The notes: generated from the sequence alone by a model not told the origin. Shown: positions 52,047-61,711, counted from the first letter of the stretch. The stretch: 64,000 nt of DNA from Tengunoibacter tsumagoiensis (GCF_003967535.1 NZ_BIFR01000001.1:2975001-3039000); one strand, 5' to 3'. Numbers and translations: made by a program.

Positions 52047-53324
52047 ATGAATTACGTGCGCACTACACTAAAAAACGGTTTACGTTTAATTACTACCCAT
52101 ATGCCTGGTATGCGTTCTGCTAGCATTGCGTTCTTTTTTGCGGTTGGATCGCGGTATGAAACAGATGAGATTGCAGGTGTCTCCCATTTTATTGAGCATA
52201 TGCTCTTTAAAGGGTCACAGCACTACCCGAGTGCACGAAAGATTTCTGAGGCCATCGAGGGAGTGGGAGGGAATTTCAATGGAAGCACAGGGAAAGAGAT
52301 AACCAGCTATACAGCACGTGTGCCTGGGGAAGACCTTCCTGTAGTGCTGGACGTTCTGGCTGATATGATTCGCCATCCCCTCTTTGATCCAATTGAAATC
52401 GAGAAAGAGCGTGGAGTCATCATTGAGGAGTTAAGCTCAACGCAGGATGATCCACAGGAATGGGTGAATTTATTAATTGATGAGGCCATGTGGCCCAATC
52501 TCCCTCTGGGGCGAGATGATGCAGGGAACATTGAATCGGTTAAACGTTTGCAGCGCCAACAGATGTTGGAGTATCTCGATACCTATTATCGTCCGAATTC
52601 GTTAGTTGTGAGTGTTGCAGGAAATATCGATCATCAAGAGGTGTTGGCGTTAGTGGAGAAGCTCTTTCATGATTGGGAAGCACGCCCAACTCCTTCCTGG
52701 ACCCCCTGCCTCCCACCGCTGCACACTCCTCCTGTTCGCATGATCAAAAAAGCGACTGAACAGACAAACATCTGCCTGTCCACCCTGGGGACTGCGTATG
52801 GCTCACCTGATTATTATCCCTTACTACTCATTAATGGGCTTCTGGGGGATGGCATGAGCTCGCGTCTCTTCCAGACATTGCGAGAAGAGCAGGGCCTGGC
52901 GTATGACATTGGTAGCTATTTCAATAGCTATTATGAGACAGGAAGCCTGGTAGTGAGCGCAGGTGTAGATCCTTCGCACACACAAGAGGCAGTTCACTCC
53001 ATTCTGGCCGAACTCACACGGCTGTGCGATGAACCAGTTCCCACGGCTGAATTAGAGCGGATTAAGGCATATATTCGTGGGAGCATTCTGTTGGGACTAG
53101 AAGGAACGCAGCAGGTTGCCTCCTGGCTAGGGAGCCAGGAATGCCTCTATAATCGGATGTGGAGCATTGATGAGGTGCTTGCCAATGTCTCTGCCGTTAC
53201 GGTCGAGGATATTCAACGTGTTGCGCGGATCTGCTTTGCCCCTCAATGGCGTCGGCTGGCTGTGATTGGGCCTGATGATACACGTCGAGCAGGCTATTTT
53301 AAAACAGTGCTCGCAGGTGTGTAA
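52047..53324 (+). CDS. M16 family zinc metallopeptidase
   Basis: The protein has 425 residues. The inverted zinc motif HFIEH (His47, Glu50, His51) and the downstream glutamate (GVIIEELSS, about 120-128) are intact. The second half (GLLGDGMSSRLFQTLREEQGLAYDIGS) is the non-catalytic M16 domain with the substrate-binding Arg/Tyr. This is the processing-peptidase-like (PqqL/YmxG) type acting on short peptides. It is 24 bases from the next gene, so it is operonic with the WL-motif TPR protein. Confidence 0.93.
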   Translation: MNYVRTTLKNGLRLITTHMPGMRSASIAFFFAVGSRYETDEIAGVSHFIEHMLFKGSQHYPSARKISEAIEGVGGNFNGSTGKEITSYTARVPGEDLPVVLDVLADMIRHPLFDPIEIEKERGVIIEELSSTQDDPQEWVNLLIDEAMWPNLPLGRDDAGNIESVKRLQRQQMLEYLDTYYRPNSLVVSVAGNIDHQEVLALVEKLFHDWEARPTPSWTPCLPPLHTPPVRMIKKATEQTNICLSTLGTAYGSPDYYPLLLINGLLGDGMSSRLFQTLREEQGLAYDIGSYFNSYYETGSLVVSAGVDPSHTQEAVHSILAELTRLCDEPVPTAELERIKAYIRGSILLGLEGTQQVASWLGSQECLYNRMWSIDEVLANVSAVTVEDIQRVARICFAPQWRRLAVIGPDDTRRAGYFKTVLAGV

Positions 53325-53348
53325 AGCGGGAAGAGGAGACCAGTTTTT

Positions 53349-56300
53349 ATGGCACAAATAACGCTTCGTGACTATTTGCAAGAGACCGAGGATGCGATTG
53401 CTTCTGATCGCCTCGATGAGGCCCTTGCCAGCTGTCAATACATTCTTGCTTATTTTCCAGCCTCGCTTGAGGCTCAACGTCTGCTTGGCGAGATCTATTT
53501 AGCGCAGGGACGACTGGAAGAGGCACAGCATGCTTTTGATTGGGTTCTGACCAATGATCCTGAAAATGTCATTACCTACTGCAATCGTGCTCTGGTCAGC
53601 GAACGTTTAAGCGATTATGATACAGCACTGGATTGCTATCAGCAGGCGTATGAACTGAGCCGTGGAAATAGCCAGATCCGCCAGCAGTTTAATCAACTCA
53701 GTGAAAAAACTGGTCAGCCAGGTTTTATGTTTTCACGTGCTGGCCTGGCTCGCCTCTATCTACGAGGTGGCCTGCTCTCACAAGCATTACAAGAGTGGGA
53801 GATTGTGCTGGCCGCCAGCCCAGAACGCTTAGATGCTCGGACCGGTCTCCTGGAGACCTACTGGCGCGAGGCGCTTTATGAGCAAGTGGCTGAACTGGCT
53901 GCTCAGATCCTGCGGGATGTTCCAGGCTGTGTGAAGGCACTCTTGTTGCAGGCCTATGTGACAGCTTCGAAAGATCTGGCGCAGGCTCAAGAGATATTAC
54001 GAAAGGCCGAAGCCTCAGATCCAGACCTGCTTATGGCTCACGATCTCTTTGCAGATCAACTCGCGAGTCATCCTGGCGATCCATTTTTAGCGTTGCTCCA
54101 GAGGGAGCCAGTCTATCTAGGTGTACCACGAGGTGAGGCGGCAACCTCGTCTGCGGCGAGAGCAACTGGTATATCCTCGTCTGGACTCTCCGGTTGGGGT
54201 GGAAGTGAACAAAGTACCACTGATACTACCTGGATTAAGCCGCGCTCTTCTTCGCAAGAGAAGGTTCAACAGGCTACATCGGCTGCTGGTCTCTCTTTTA
54301 GCAGCGATACTCTAGCACAGGCTGGCACGCCTGCTTTGGATGAGCAAGGCTATGAAGCGCAGCCATCCTGGACTTCTGAGCAGCAATTGCTTGAAAATGC
54401 GTTGCATGGGATTGCTCCAGAAGCTCCAGCCAGCATTGCGCCCCTGCAAGAGCATTCCTCATGGGATGGCCTGACGGCTGAAGATGAGGTTCCTGAGATT
54501 GATGAGGTGGATGACGCACAGGGTGCGTTCTGGAATCTTGCACCTCCAAAGCAAGAGAGTGGTTCATCCTGGAATGATCCACTTCAATCCTCCTCTCTCT
54601 CGGCCCCACCAGCCTGGCTGAGCATGTTGACTCAAGATGACCGACGGCAGATGACGGGAAATATGCCTGCGATCTCTCTGTCTAAACAACCGGTTGAGCC
54701 CGCATTGTCCGCACAGGTCCAGCCGCCGATGCCTCAGCAGGAACCAGCCAGCGATCTGTATCAGTCTCTAGCTCCTTCTTCACCCCTGCCTGAACAGCCG
54801 GAATCTGTGATTGAGCAGCAAGGACAGAAAGCACATATTTCCGAGAGTGCAGTTCCTGTGAAGAGTCAGGAGCAGGTGATATCACCTGTCTCCGAACCGG
54901 TTAGTCTCCAAAATGATGATGAGGACTCTTTCTTTGGACCCGAATGGCTAAAATCGCTGGGTGCTCTGGGTGATGAAGAGGTGGAGGAGCCTGTCGTTGA
55001 ACTGGTTCAAAATGAACCAGTGGCAGATACCTATGAGCCCGTTGCCAGCGAAGAGAAGCCAGTACAGGAAGAGGTATCTACTCAGCCCGCAGTACAGCCA
55101 GATTGGCTGTCACAACTCAATCCACCATCGACCGGTTATGACGCATGGCAGCAATCAGCAGAAGTGCAGCAGCCATCATGGTTGGCACAGTTGGAACAGA
55201 CGCCGTCTCAGAGTGAAGCCCATGCCTCATGGCAGCTTTCACCAGCCGAGAGCGCGGAAGAGCAGACAGCGGCCTCGTCCTGGTTAGATAGGGTTGATGC
55301 GACAACAGGTGCTCAATCTGCTCAACCACTCCAGCCCTCCTGGCTCTCTCAATTGGGTGGACAGGAGACCGAAGAATCGCCCTATGCAGCCTGGGAAGGA
55401 CAGAGTACCAACGGCCACACTGCTCAATCAGAAGGCGCTTCCTGGCTTGCTCAACTTGGCGCTACCTCATCATCTCCTGAAATGGATGAACCCTTCCAGA
55501 CGGCACCGCAGACCGAGAGTGTCTCGCCGTACGAGAACTGGCTCTCTTACACACAAGAGCCTGAGCCACCCGCGCAGCAGGCAGAAGAGAACCTTTTGAC
55601 CACTCTAGAAGAGCTGGAGAAGAGCTTGCGCTCAAAAGGGTTTATCGACCTGGAGCCCAAATCGTTATCGGCCATTGCTCAACAAGAAGAAGCACTGGCT
55701 CAGGAGGCATCCCAGCCCGAACCTGTCCCATCGGCTCATCCAACACTGGCTTCAGCACTGGCAGAGTTGGGGCAATTTGCGAACCAGACCCCACCTGTTG
55801 AGAATGCAAGCAGCGTGGTAGAAGAAGTACAGGAGACAACCGCAGAACCCTCCTGGCTGGCCGCTTTGCGTTCGGTCCCCACACCAGTTGCCCCTCAGCG
55901 AGAGGAAGCAGTGCCAGCTTATCACCAGCCAGTGGTCCCACCCACCCTTCCCAAGCCAAAGAATCCAGTGAGCAGCGATCTTCCCGCTGCTCATGAGGTC
56001 CGCCCTGAGGCACCGATCTTTGAGCCAACAACCTTTGTTCCACCGACCATCAGTGAAATTCATGAGACCGTAAAAGTGCCGGTTGCGCATGTGAACCCAT
56101 TGTTGGATAACGAGCTAGAGACGACCATGAAGCGTCCAGCAGTTCGTTTACAGCCCATACATCAGCAGCGTTCGCTCTCACAGAGAGATCTGGCAGCTGC
56201 AAGTCCACGCGAGCGTTCAGTCGAGCGTACGCCGGTAAAAGCATCTGAGGGGACTGGTAATAATCGAGATCGGTTGCTGAAAGGATATCAGAACCAGCTG

Positions 56301-56525
56301 GTTGGTGAATACGATGGTGCGATGGCCGAGTATCGAATTATTATTCGCAATGCACCAGAGCTCTTAGGTGAGGTCGTCAGCAATGTACGAGCTCTCCTGA
56401 AACTGGCACCGAATTATTCGGCGGGGTATCGTGTCCTGGGAGATGCATATATGCGCCAGGGCGAATACTTACAGGCCATGGAAGCATATAATAAAGCCTT
56501 AACGATGACGAAGAAGAAAAATTAA
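53349..56525 (+). CDS. Giant TPR protein with repeated tryptophan-leucine motifs
   Basis: The protein has 1058 residues. Residues 1-250 hold about six tetratricopeptide units (LGEIYLAQGRLEEAQHAF, RALVSERLSDYDTALDCY). The middle (250-900) is disordered and acidic, yet carries nine short W-L motifs such as PAWLSML, PEWLKSL, PDWLSQL, PSWLAQL, PSWLSQL, ASWLAQL and PSWLAAL. A final TPR (about 960-1055: GEYDGAMAEYRIIIRNAPELLG, RQGEYLQAMEAYNKAL) closes it. The WL motifs look like docking sites for one partner. No membrane segment is seen. It is operonic with the M16 protease and precedes Roadblock and ndk. Confidence 0.85.
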   Translation: MAQITLRDYLQETEDAIASDRLDEALASCQYILAYFPASLEAQRLLGEIYLAQGRLEEAQHAFDWVLTNDPENVITYCNRALVSERLSDYDTALDCYQQAYELSRGNSQIRQQFNQLSEKTGQPGFMFSRAGLARLYLRGGLLSQALQEWEIVLAASPERLDARTGLLETYWREALYEQVAELAAQILRDVPGCVKALLLQAYVTASKDLAQAQEILRKAEASDPDLLMAHDLFADQLASHPGDPFLALLQREPVYLGVPRGEAATSSAARATGISSSGLSGWGGSEQSTTDTTWIKPRSSSQEKVQQATSAAGLSFSSDTLAQAGTPALDEQGYEAQPSWTSEQQLLENALHGIAPEAPASIAPLQEHSSWDGLTAEDEVPEIDEVDDAQGAFWNLAPPKQESGSSWNDPLQSSSLSAPPAWLSMLTQDDRRQMTGNMPAISLSKQPVEPALSAQVQPPMPQQEPASDLYQSLAPSSPLPEQPESVIEQQGQKAHISESAVPVKSQEQVISPVSEPVSLQNDDEDSFFGPEWLKSLGALGDEEVEEPVVELVQNEPVADTYEPVASEEKPVQEEVSTQPAVQPDWLSQLNPPSTGYDAWQQSAEVQQPSWLAQLEQTPSQSEAHASWQLSPAESAEEQTAASSWLDRVDATTGAQSAQPLQPSWLSQLGGQETEESPYAAWEGQSTNGHTAQSEGASWLAQLGATSSSPEMDEPFQTAPQTESVSPYENWLSYTQEPEPPAQQAEENLLTTLEELEKSLRSKGFIDLEPKSLSAIAQQEEALAQEASQPEPVPSAHPTLASALAELGQFANQTPPVENASSVVEEVQETTAEPSWLAALRSVPTPVAPQREEAVPAYHQPVVPPTLPKPKNPVSSDLPAAHEVRPEAPIFEPTTFVPPTISEIHETVKVPVAHVNPLLDNELETTMKRPAVRLQPIHQQRSLSQRDLAAASPRERSVERTPVKASEGTGNNRDRLLKGYQNQLVGEYDGAMAEYRIIIRNAPELLGEVVSNVRALLKLAPNYSAGYRVLGDAYMRQGEYLQAMEAYNKALTMTKKKN

Positions 56526-56735
56526 GCTTCCTGAACGGTAGAGCTTATTTCTGACCTGCACAGGAAGCTTGAAGCCATTCTTCTGTTGATAAGCTCATGT
56601 AAGTTTATCTGTTCACGGGTCGATGGCTGGCTGACTAGGGACAGCAAGCGCAGATATTTGAATACAAACGTGTGTATCTGGATCCTATTGAACATGATTG
56701 AATACACACGAACACAAAAAGGAAGGCAATTCCAA

Positions 56736-57089
56736 GTGGAAACGATTCTGCAACGGTTAACCGAACTGGACGATATTCACAATGCTATCCTGGTTGGGAA
56801 AGATGGATTGATCGTCTCTGGTATACTGCATAGTGAGGATGAGGAAGTGATCGGTGCAATGTCTGCCGCTGCGTTTGGCTCCATCAACAATTTTACGTCC
56901 CAGATGAGTAATGGCGATGCTCTCCACGTGATTGTTGAGACAAAGACAGGAACCGTTCAAATGGAAGAAGCTGGCGAGCTCATCCTTGTTGTGACAACCC
57001 GTGGAAGTAGCAATCCTGGGCGTATTCGCCTGGAGATGAAAAAAGCTTGCCGTCAACTGGTTCGACATCTGGCTGAGGCAAACTACTAA
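56736..57089 (+). CDS. Roadblock/LC7 domain protein
   Basis: The protein has 117 residues from GTG 56736, which has AGGAAGG about 10 bases before it (an ATG at 56694 is an alternative). The single Roadblock domain begins ETILQRLTELDDIHNAILVGKDGLIVSG and ends ILVVTTRGSSNPGRIRLEMKKACRQL. These proteins bind and regulate small GTPases (MglA-like) and act in polarity or cell-surface control. No GTPase gene lies in the window. The upstream TPR protein could be the effector. Confidence 0.85.
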   Translation: METILQRLTELDDIHNAILVGKDGLIVSGILHSEDEEVIGAMSAAAFGSINNFTSQMSNGDALHVIVETKTGTVQMEEAGELILVVTTRGSSNPGRIRLEMKKACRQLVRHLAEANY

Positions 57090-57414
57090 GTGCCAGTTGT
57101 ACAACTTGTCTGAAGACATTAAACGTGTGGTTGGGAGCCCGACGCCTGAAAGCATGGGTTTCCACATTGCACGATGCCCTCTGGATACTCTTTTGGAAGA
57201 GGTCCAGAGTTGTCTTGTGGTGCGCTATAGATGCGCCTTTTTGCTGGCTGGTAGCACACAGTTGCCTGGATGCGTAACAGCTCCAGCGTAGACACTGTGC
57301 TTTCTGTTGATCACAATGCAACTGACAGCTTCTGTTCGTTGCTGTGTTGGCCTGTCATCATCATTCACAGCGAGTGAGAATGCAGTCCATATTTAAAAGG
57401 AGAACTTATCCGTT
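57090..57414. other. Intergenic region before ndk
   Basis: A small hairpin with GCGC arms around 57218-57237 is followed by CTTTTTG and may terminate the upstream transcript. No other RNA is recognised. Confidence 0.45.
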
Positions 57415-57879
57415 ATGGAACGTACATTAATTTTGCTCAAACCTGATGCCGTTCAGCGCGACCTCGTCGGTGAGATCATTGCTCGCCTGGAGCGCAAAGG
57501 TCTGAAACTGGTTGGTTTGAAAATGATGCAGTTGACCGATGAGCTATTGAATGAACACTATAGCCACCTGGTGAGCCGCCCTTTCTTCCCCGAGGTCAAG
57601 TCATTTATGCAGTTGACCCCTGTCATCGCATGCTGCGTTGAGGGAACCGAGTGCGTTGCTGCTGTTCGCCAGCTGGTTGGTATTACCAAAGCTCGAGAGG
57701 CAGCTCCTGGCACCATCCGTGGCGAGTTCGCCATGAGCACCCAGGCAAACCTGATTCACTGCTCTGATTCATTGGAGAGCGCTGAAGTTGAAGTGAAGCG
57801 CTTCTTCAAGCCCGAGGAGATCTTTGAATATAAAGATGTTCAAGAGCAGTATGTCTATAATTCCGGCGAGCGTGGTTAA
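57415..57879 (+). CDS. ndk: Nucleoside diphosphate kinase
   Basis: The protein has 154 residues, a full-length Ndk. Lys9 in LLKPDAVQR, Arg102 region GTIRGEFA, and the phospho-histidine His115 in NLIHCSDS are intact. It interconverts NDPs and NTPs through His115. The C-terminal 15 residues (QEQYVYNSGERG) extend beyond the usual end. Ndk often sits beside energy or translation genes; here it follows a Roadblock gene on the same strand. Confidence 0.95.
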   Translation: MERTLILLKPDAVQRDLVGEIIARLERKGLKLVGLKMMQLTDELLNEHYSHLVSRPFFPEVKSFMQLTPVIACCVEGTECVAAVRQLVGITKAREAAPGTIRGEFAMSTQANLIHCSDSLESAEVEVKRFFKPEEIFEYKDVQEQYVYNSGERG

Positions 57880-57921
57880 GCTACTGTTACTGGTTGGTTG
57901 GCAAGACTTCAGCTAGTCTCA

Positions 57922-57974
57922 AAACGAAAAAGCCGAGCATCAGTGCTATCTGATGTCTCGGCTTTTTCGTTTGG
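57922..57974 (+). terminator. Terminator of ndk
   Basis: Long arms AAACGAAAAAGCCGAG and CTCGGCTTTTTCGTTT, with an inner CATCAG/CTGATG stem, form a hairpin ending in T-rich DNA. Confidence 0.9.
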
Positions 57975-58140
57975 ACCTGCGCCTCCGTTGCTCTGTAAGA
58001 CAACACAAAAAACGAGCGGGCTCTTTTGCGGTGAGAAGTCTTAGCATGAACACGGGAAGTGATGCAGGAGGCTTGCTATTGGGTAATGATGAATGGTTGT
58101 GCAATGATTGGGTAACGCAACGAGCTTAGGGACGAGACAG

Positions 58141-58503
58141 CTAGCGAGAGTGAAGTGGGGCATCCGCCTCAGCTTCTCTTGCCTGTTCTTGCCTGGTTTG
58201 AGCCTGATTTTTGCGTTGACTAAGACGCCAGCAGCATGATTTACTGCGGAAACATTTTTCCTGTTCCTCTGTAGTTGCGGGTGGTGTGCCCTTTAGACAG
58301 AAGACCTGATACATTGGTTCGCCTGCATTGATATCATTGCAAGGAAACCAGCGCTCCCGGTAAAATGGACATGCGTTTTTGTGTCGACGCCAGTTTGAAT
58401 TTTCTTCTGGGTGTGTATGAATTGTCCCTGCCAACCAGGTATCCTTCCTAACTAGATGCGACGTGCTATGGATATGAAAGTCATGTTGAAAGTAGTATAC
58501 CAT
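58141..58503 (-). CDS. Cysteine-rich protein of unknown function
   Basis: The protein has 120 residues. Cysteines cluster in the middle: ACPFYRERWFPCND, FCLKGTPP, EKCFRSKSCCW. Six Cys in about 46 residues could bind zinc or an iron-sulphur cluster. A charged C-terminus (EEQ, RQEQAREAEADA) follows. No family is recognised. It is divergent from the CPBP protease gene. Confidence 0.6.
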   Translation of the reverse strand: MVYYFQHDFHIHSTSHLVRKDTWLAGTIHTHPEENSNWRRHKNACPFYRERWFPCNDINAGEPMYQVFCLKGTPPATTEEQEKCFRSKSCCWRLSQRKNQAQTRQEQAREAEADAPLHSR

Positions 58504-58589
58504 AACTTTCTTGTAGTAATAGGGGCGTCACTACAGACAGGAAGGTGCCAGTAATGGTATAATAGATCAAGGAGAAAGCGGAGAAGATA

Positions 58590-59357
58590 TTGTCTGAACA
58601 ATTCCCCCCCCCTAAACATGAACGAGTTCCCTGGACGACGCGCCAGATGCTTATTGGCGTTTTTTTCACTATTGTTCCCTGGATTCTTTTCACCTTTGTG
58701 CTATCATTGCTGAACTCAAAGGCCCCTGCTCCCTCCAGGGTCTATTCTCAGCAAGCAGACATAACAAATGCCATTGTAGTTTTTCTGTTTGATGTCTTTG
58801 TGGAGTGTGCTTTTCTCATTGCGCCTATTTACTTTGCCCGGCATACACTGGCCCAATCGGCCTCTTTGCGCTCCATTGGGCAGGTGTTGGGCGTGCGACC
58901 ATTTAAGATCTGGAGCACACTTCTGCTTATTCTCTTTGGGTTTGCTGGGATCTATGTTCTGAGCATTGGATATGATTACATGAACACAGCTCTTCATTTG
59001 CATCTCCAGACGAATAGCCAGGCAGTCTTAGAAGCAGGTAGAACTGCTCCCATCACGACCTATGCTACCTTGCTGGTGGCGGTTTTTGTCGCTCCGATCT
59101 GTGAAGAGATTTTTTTTCGTAGCTTTGTCTTTATGGGGTTACTGCGCGATATGGCACTGGGGTGGGCGATCCTTGTAAGCTCGCTCTTTTTTGCGGTGAT
59201 CCATGGGGACCCGGGTTCATTCCTGTTGTTGTTTGTGATTGGTCTGGCGCTGGCCTTTCTGCGCTGGCGTACGCGCTCAGTCTGGCCAGGCATTATTCTG
59301 CATATGTTAAATAACGGATTGAGCGCTGTCTCTATTCTTATTTTACTGCATCAATAA
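58590..59357 (+). CDS. CPBP family intramembrane metalloprotease
   Basis: The protein has 255 residues from TTG 58590, behind CGGAGAAG. About seven to eight membrane helices are present. The three CPBP motifs are intact: EEIFFR (Glu172, Glu173, Arg177), FAVIHGD (His205) and HMLNN (His238, Asn241). Members cleave or process membrane substrates such as prenylated or bacteriocin-type peptides, or serve in immunity. A TATAAT at 58558 probably begins its transcript. Confidence 0.9.
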   Translation: MSEQFPPPKHERVPWTTRQMLIGVFFTIVPWILFTFVLSLLNSKAPAPSRVYSQQADITNAIVVFLFDVFVECAFLIAPIYFARHTLAQSASLRSIGQVLGVRPFKIWSTLLLILFGFAGIYVLSIGYDYMNTALHLHLQTNSQAVLEAGRTAPITTYATLLVAVFVAPICEEIFFRSFVFMGLLRDMALGWAILVSSLFFAVIHGDPGSFLLLFVIGLALAFLRWRTRSVWPGIILHMLNNGLSAVSILILLHQ

Positions 59358-59374
59358 CCTGTTATTTTATGGGT

Positions 59375-59428
59375 GGGGCCTCTCTGCTTCGACGATAAGC
59401 GCTAACATCGCCGAAGTAGAGAGGCCCC
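59375..59428. terminator. Terminator between convergent genes
   Basis: GGGGCCTCTCT and AGAGAGGCCCC begin a stem of about 22 bp with two or three mismatches. Confidence 0.8.
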
Positions 59429-59467
59429 TGTGTTGTGATAGAAATGGCCATCTTCCTCCCAACATCA

Positions 59468-60262
59468 TCAATCCTGATGATGGAGTTCGTATTGGAGCAC
59501 GCGAATGAGCGCCAGAAGGAGGCTCAAGAGGACAATCTGGGTAAAGAAGAAGTGAGCCTCTCGATTGGTGAGCGCTGGTAGGAACATGCAGGTGAGAATA
59601 GCCGCGCCAAAAAAGATAGCTGGAGCCGCTTGCGTGAGCCAGCAAAGAGGGCGGAGCCACCAGACGGCCAGGGCGAGACAGAGAGTGAGTGGGTAGAGCT
59701 CAGTGATAAGGTTGGTCCAGAGGGTTTTCTCCGCTCCGCCTGAGAAGATTGTGAAGGCAAGGATGCTTATACCTGCAATAGGAAGGAGCCAGAAGAACCA
59801 GCGATCCCATCTGCCAGGCACAGTATGAGCAGTTGAAAGACAGATGGATGCTCCTAATAATGCGCAGGCACTGGCTATGTTGAGGTAAAGCAAAGGAAAT
59901 GACGTTAGATCAAAACCCTTCGCTGAGATCTCGAAACCGATCAGCGCGAGGATGCTCCAGATGATCCCAAAGCCTGTGCCAGTGCGCACCAGCCAGGAAT
60001 GAGTCCGTATGCCAATGATCAGCCAGCAGAGCAAAACAAGGCCAGTAAAGAGAAGATGGATGGTATCGGGCGTATAATATCCATTAAGCATCCCCTGAGA
60101 TAGAATACTATTTAAGCTCAGACCCACGGTGAAGAGAAGGGCAAAGATAACGATGAATGCAGGGGTCCGGATCACTATCTGAGATGATGACGGAGCCTCA
60201 GGCGTCTCGCTAGTTGTTTCTGCGGTACCAATCCGTTTGGACTGAGAGAGATTGTGTCGCAT
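59468..60262 (-). CDS. Integral membrane protein, unknown function
   Basis: The protein has 264 residues with about seven membrane helices between 32 and 255 (for example AFIVIFALLFTVGLSL, LLFTGLVLLCWLIIGI, IAGISILAFTIF). The first 30 residues are polar, rich in Ser, Thr and Glu, and probably cytoplasmic. No family is recognised. A TnpB element is inserted 27 bases upstream of its start codon, so its own promoter may be displaced. Confidence 0.7.
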   Translation of the reverse strand: MRHNLSQSKRIGTAETTSETPEAPSSSQIVIRTPAFIVIFALLFTVGLSLNSILSQGMLNGYYTPDTIHLLFTGLVLLCWLIIGIRTHSWLVRTGTGFGIIWSILALIGFEISAKGFDLTSFPLLYLNIASACALLGASICLSTAHTVPGRWDRWFFWLLPIAGISILAFTIFSGGAEKTLWTNLITELYPLTLCLALAVWWLRPLCWLTQAAPAIFFGAAILTCMFLPALTNREAHFFFTQIVLLSLLLALIRVLQYELHHQD

Positions 60263-60289
60263 TATATCTGCGTTTCCTTTGAGTCAAAA

Positions 60290-60440
60290 TTGACATCCTC
60301 CCCCGAATAAATCCGGGGGATTCCCGACCTCACGATCGGGGCTTCCTGCTTCGCTGAGACGTGCCAGGCTTGGTTTTCACCGCACCAGGTCTTACGGCCT
60401 CTCCACAGGCTTCACGTACCGTCAGTCCGGCGGCATGAAT
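60290..60440 (-). ncRNA. Right-end guide RNA (omega/reRNA) of TnpB
   Basis: The transcript would run from the tail of tnpB into the right end, which carries the CCCCCG/CGGGGG stem and a second stem AGCCCCGATC / GTCGGG, and finishes with GGATGTCAA at 60290. The following minus-strand bases (from 60289 down) would be the guide. This layout is established for TnpB systems. The 5' boundary is a guess. Confidence 0.65.
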
Positions 60441-61511
60441 GTTTTTTGAGGCGTTGAGGTCACGATCGTGATGGACCCCACATTTGGGACAGGTCCAGTG
60501 CCGTACCTCTAACGCTAAGGAGTCGAGAATATGTCCACAGTCAAAGCAGCGTTTGGAGGACGGGTACCACTTGTCAATTTTGACGAGGGTGCGTCCATAC
60601 CACGTTGCCTTGTATTCCAACTGCGACACGAATTCCGACCACCCTACATCGCTGATGGCTTTACTGAGACTCTGGTTTTTGACCATGTTTTTCACAGCCA
60701 GGCTCTCCACACAGATCGTTTGGTTTTCACGGATCAGGCGGATCGAAAGCTTGTGCTGGAAATCACGGCGACGATCAGCGATGCGGGCATGGATTTTGGC
60801 AACCTTCAAACGGGCTTTCTCTTTGTTCTTGGAGCCCTTTTTCTTTTTCGCATGTCGTCTCTGGGCTTTAGCGAGCTTCTTTTCATCGGTGTGAAAGAAC
60901 CTGGGATTGCCGATGGTTTCCCCTGTGGAGAGGATCACGTAGGATTTCAATCCGAGATCCGCACCCACGGTTTTGGGGGTGACAGGCAATTGGGCAATGT
61001 TTTCCTCCACCAGGATGCTCACAAAATAGCGATCGGTACTATCCTTGGAGACGGTGACGCTAGAAGGGACGGCATCCTTGGGCAGCGGACGGGACCACAC
61101 AATGCTGAGAGGTTCTTTCATTTTGGCAAGCGTCAGCTGCCCATCTCGCCAGGTAAAAGCATTGCTGGTATAGGTGGCTGCTTGTTTCTGACGTTTGTGC
61201 TTGAAACGAGGATAGGCGGCGCGTCCCTCAAAGAAATTGACAAACGCTTTATCGAGATGGCGCAAAGCTTGTTGCAGGGGAACAGAAGAGACGTCATTGA
61301 GCCACACATACTCACCTTGTTTTTTGAGGGCTGTGAGCATCTCACTCAAATCTTTGTAGTACAGACGTTTCTGCTCCTGGTAAAAGGCGTCGGTTTTGCA
61401 TCGCAATGCCCAATTGGAGACAAAACGTGCGCACCCAAACGTACGAGCAAGTATCTGTTTTTGCTCGTTGGTTGGATAGACTCTGTACTTATATGCTTTC
61501 TTCTGTTCCAT
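60330..61511 (-). CDS. tnpB: RNA-guided endonuclease TnpB
   Basis: The protein has 393 residues, an intact TnpB. The RuvC acids are Asp185 (GADLG), Glu269 (CVESL) and Asp351 (HDRDLNAS). The zinc finger has Cys322, 325, 341 and 344 (RCFDCG, CPKCG). An N-terminal YKYRVYPTNEQKQIL helix bundle and a lysine-rich stretch (222-238) are typical. TnpB cuts DNA guided by RNA from its element's right end and helps the element persist. All catalytic residues are kept, so it may be active. Confidence 0.95.
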   Translation of the reverse strand: MEQKKAYKYRVYPTNEQKQILARTFGCARFVSNWALRCKTDAFYQEQKRLYYKDLSEMLTALKKQGEYVWLNDVSSVPLQQALRHLDKAFVNFFEGRAAYPRFKHKRQKQAATYTSNAFTWRDGQLTLAKMKEPLSIVWSRPLPKDAVPSSVTVSKDSTDRYFVSILVEENIAQLPVTPKTVGADLGLKSYVILSTGETIGNPRFFHTDEKKLAKAQRRHAKKKKGSKNKEKARLKVAKIHARIADRRRDFQHKLSIRLIRENQTICVESLAVKNMVKNQSLSKAISDVGWSEFVSQLEYKATWYGRTLVKIDKWYPSSKRCFDCGHILDSLALEVRHWTCPKCGVHHDRDLNASKNIHAAGLTVREACGEAVRPGAVKTKPGTSQRSRKPRS

Positions 61512-61711
61512 ACTTTACAGAGTATCGTATATCGTGTAAAAAGTCAACCCCAAAAAAGGAACGGCGCTTTCATCCCCCGCATGAATGCAGGGGTTTTCCC
61601 GCGCCAGTTCTATAAGAATAAGTTCTGTGTTTGTAACGAAGAAGGATGGAGATTGGGCACAGAGCAGGGAGCTTCTCTTTTCTGAGCCTGGAGAAAGCTG
61701 TTTTGTTACCT

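Larger units (their letters stand above)
60290..61615 (-). mobile_element. IS200/IS605-type element carrying only tnpB
   Basis: The element contains a full-length TnpB gene and no Y1 transposase TnpA. The right end is GGATGTCAA next to a CCCCCG/CGGGGG hairpin (60300-60319), which is typical of this family. The left end has a hairpin with CCCC-TGCATTCATGC-GGGG at about 61576-61595. The left boundary near 61615 is approximate. It lies between pncB and a membrane-protein gene. Confidence 0.8.

Noticed and set aside
60531-61685. 384-codon rightward frame
   Set aside because: It lies opposite the intact tnpB gene and is its antisense shadow.
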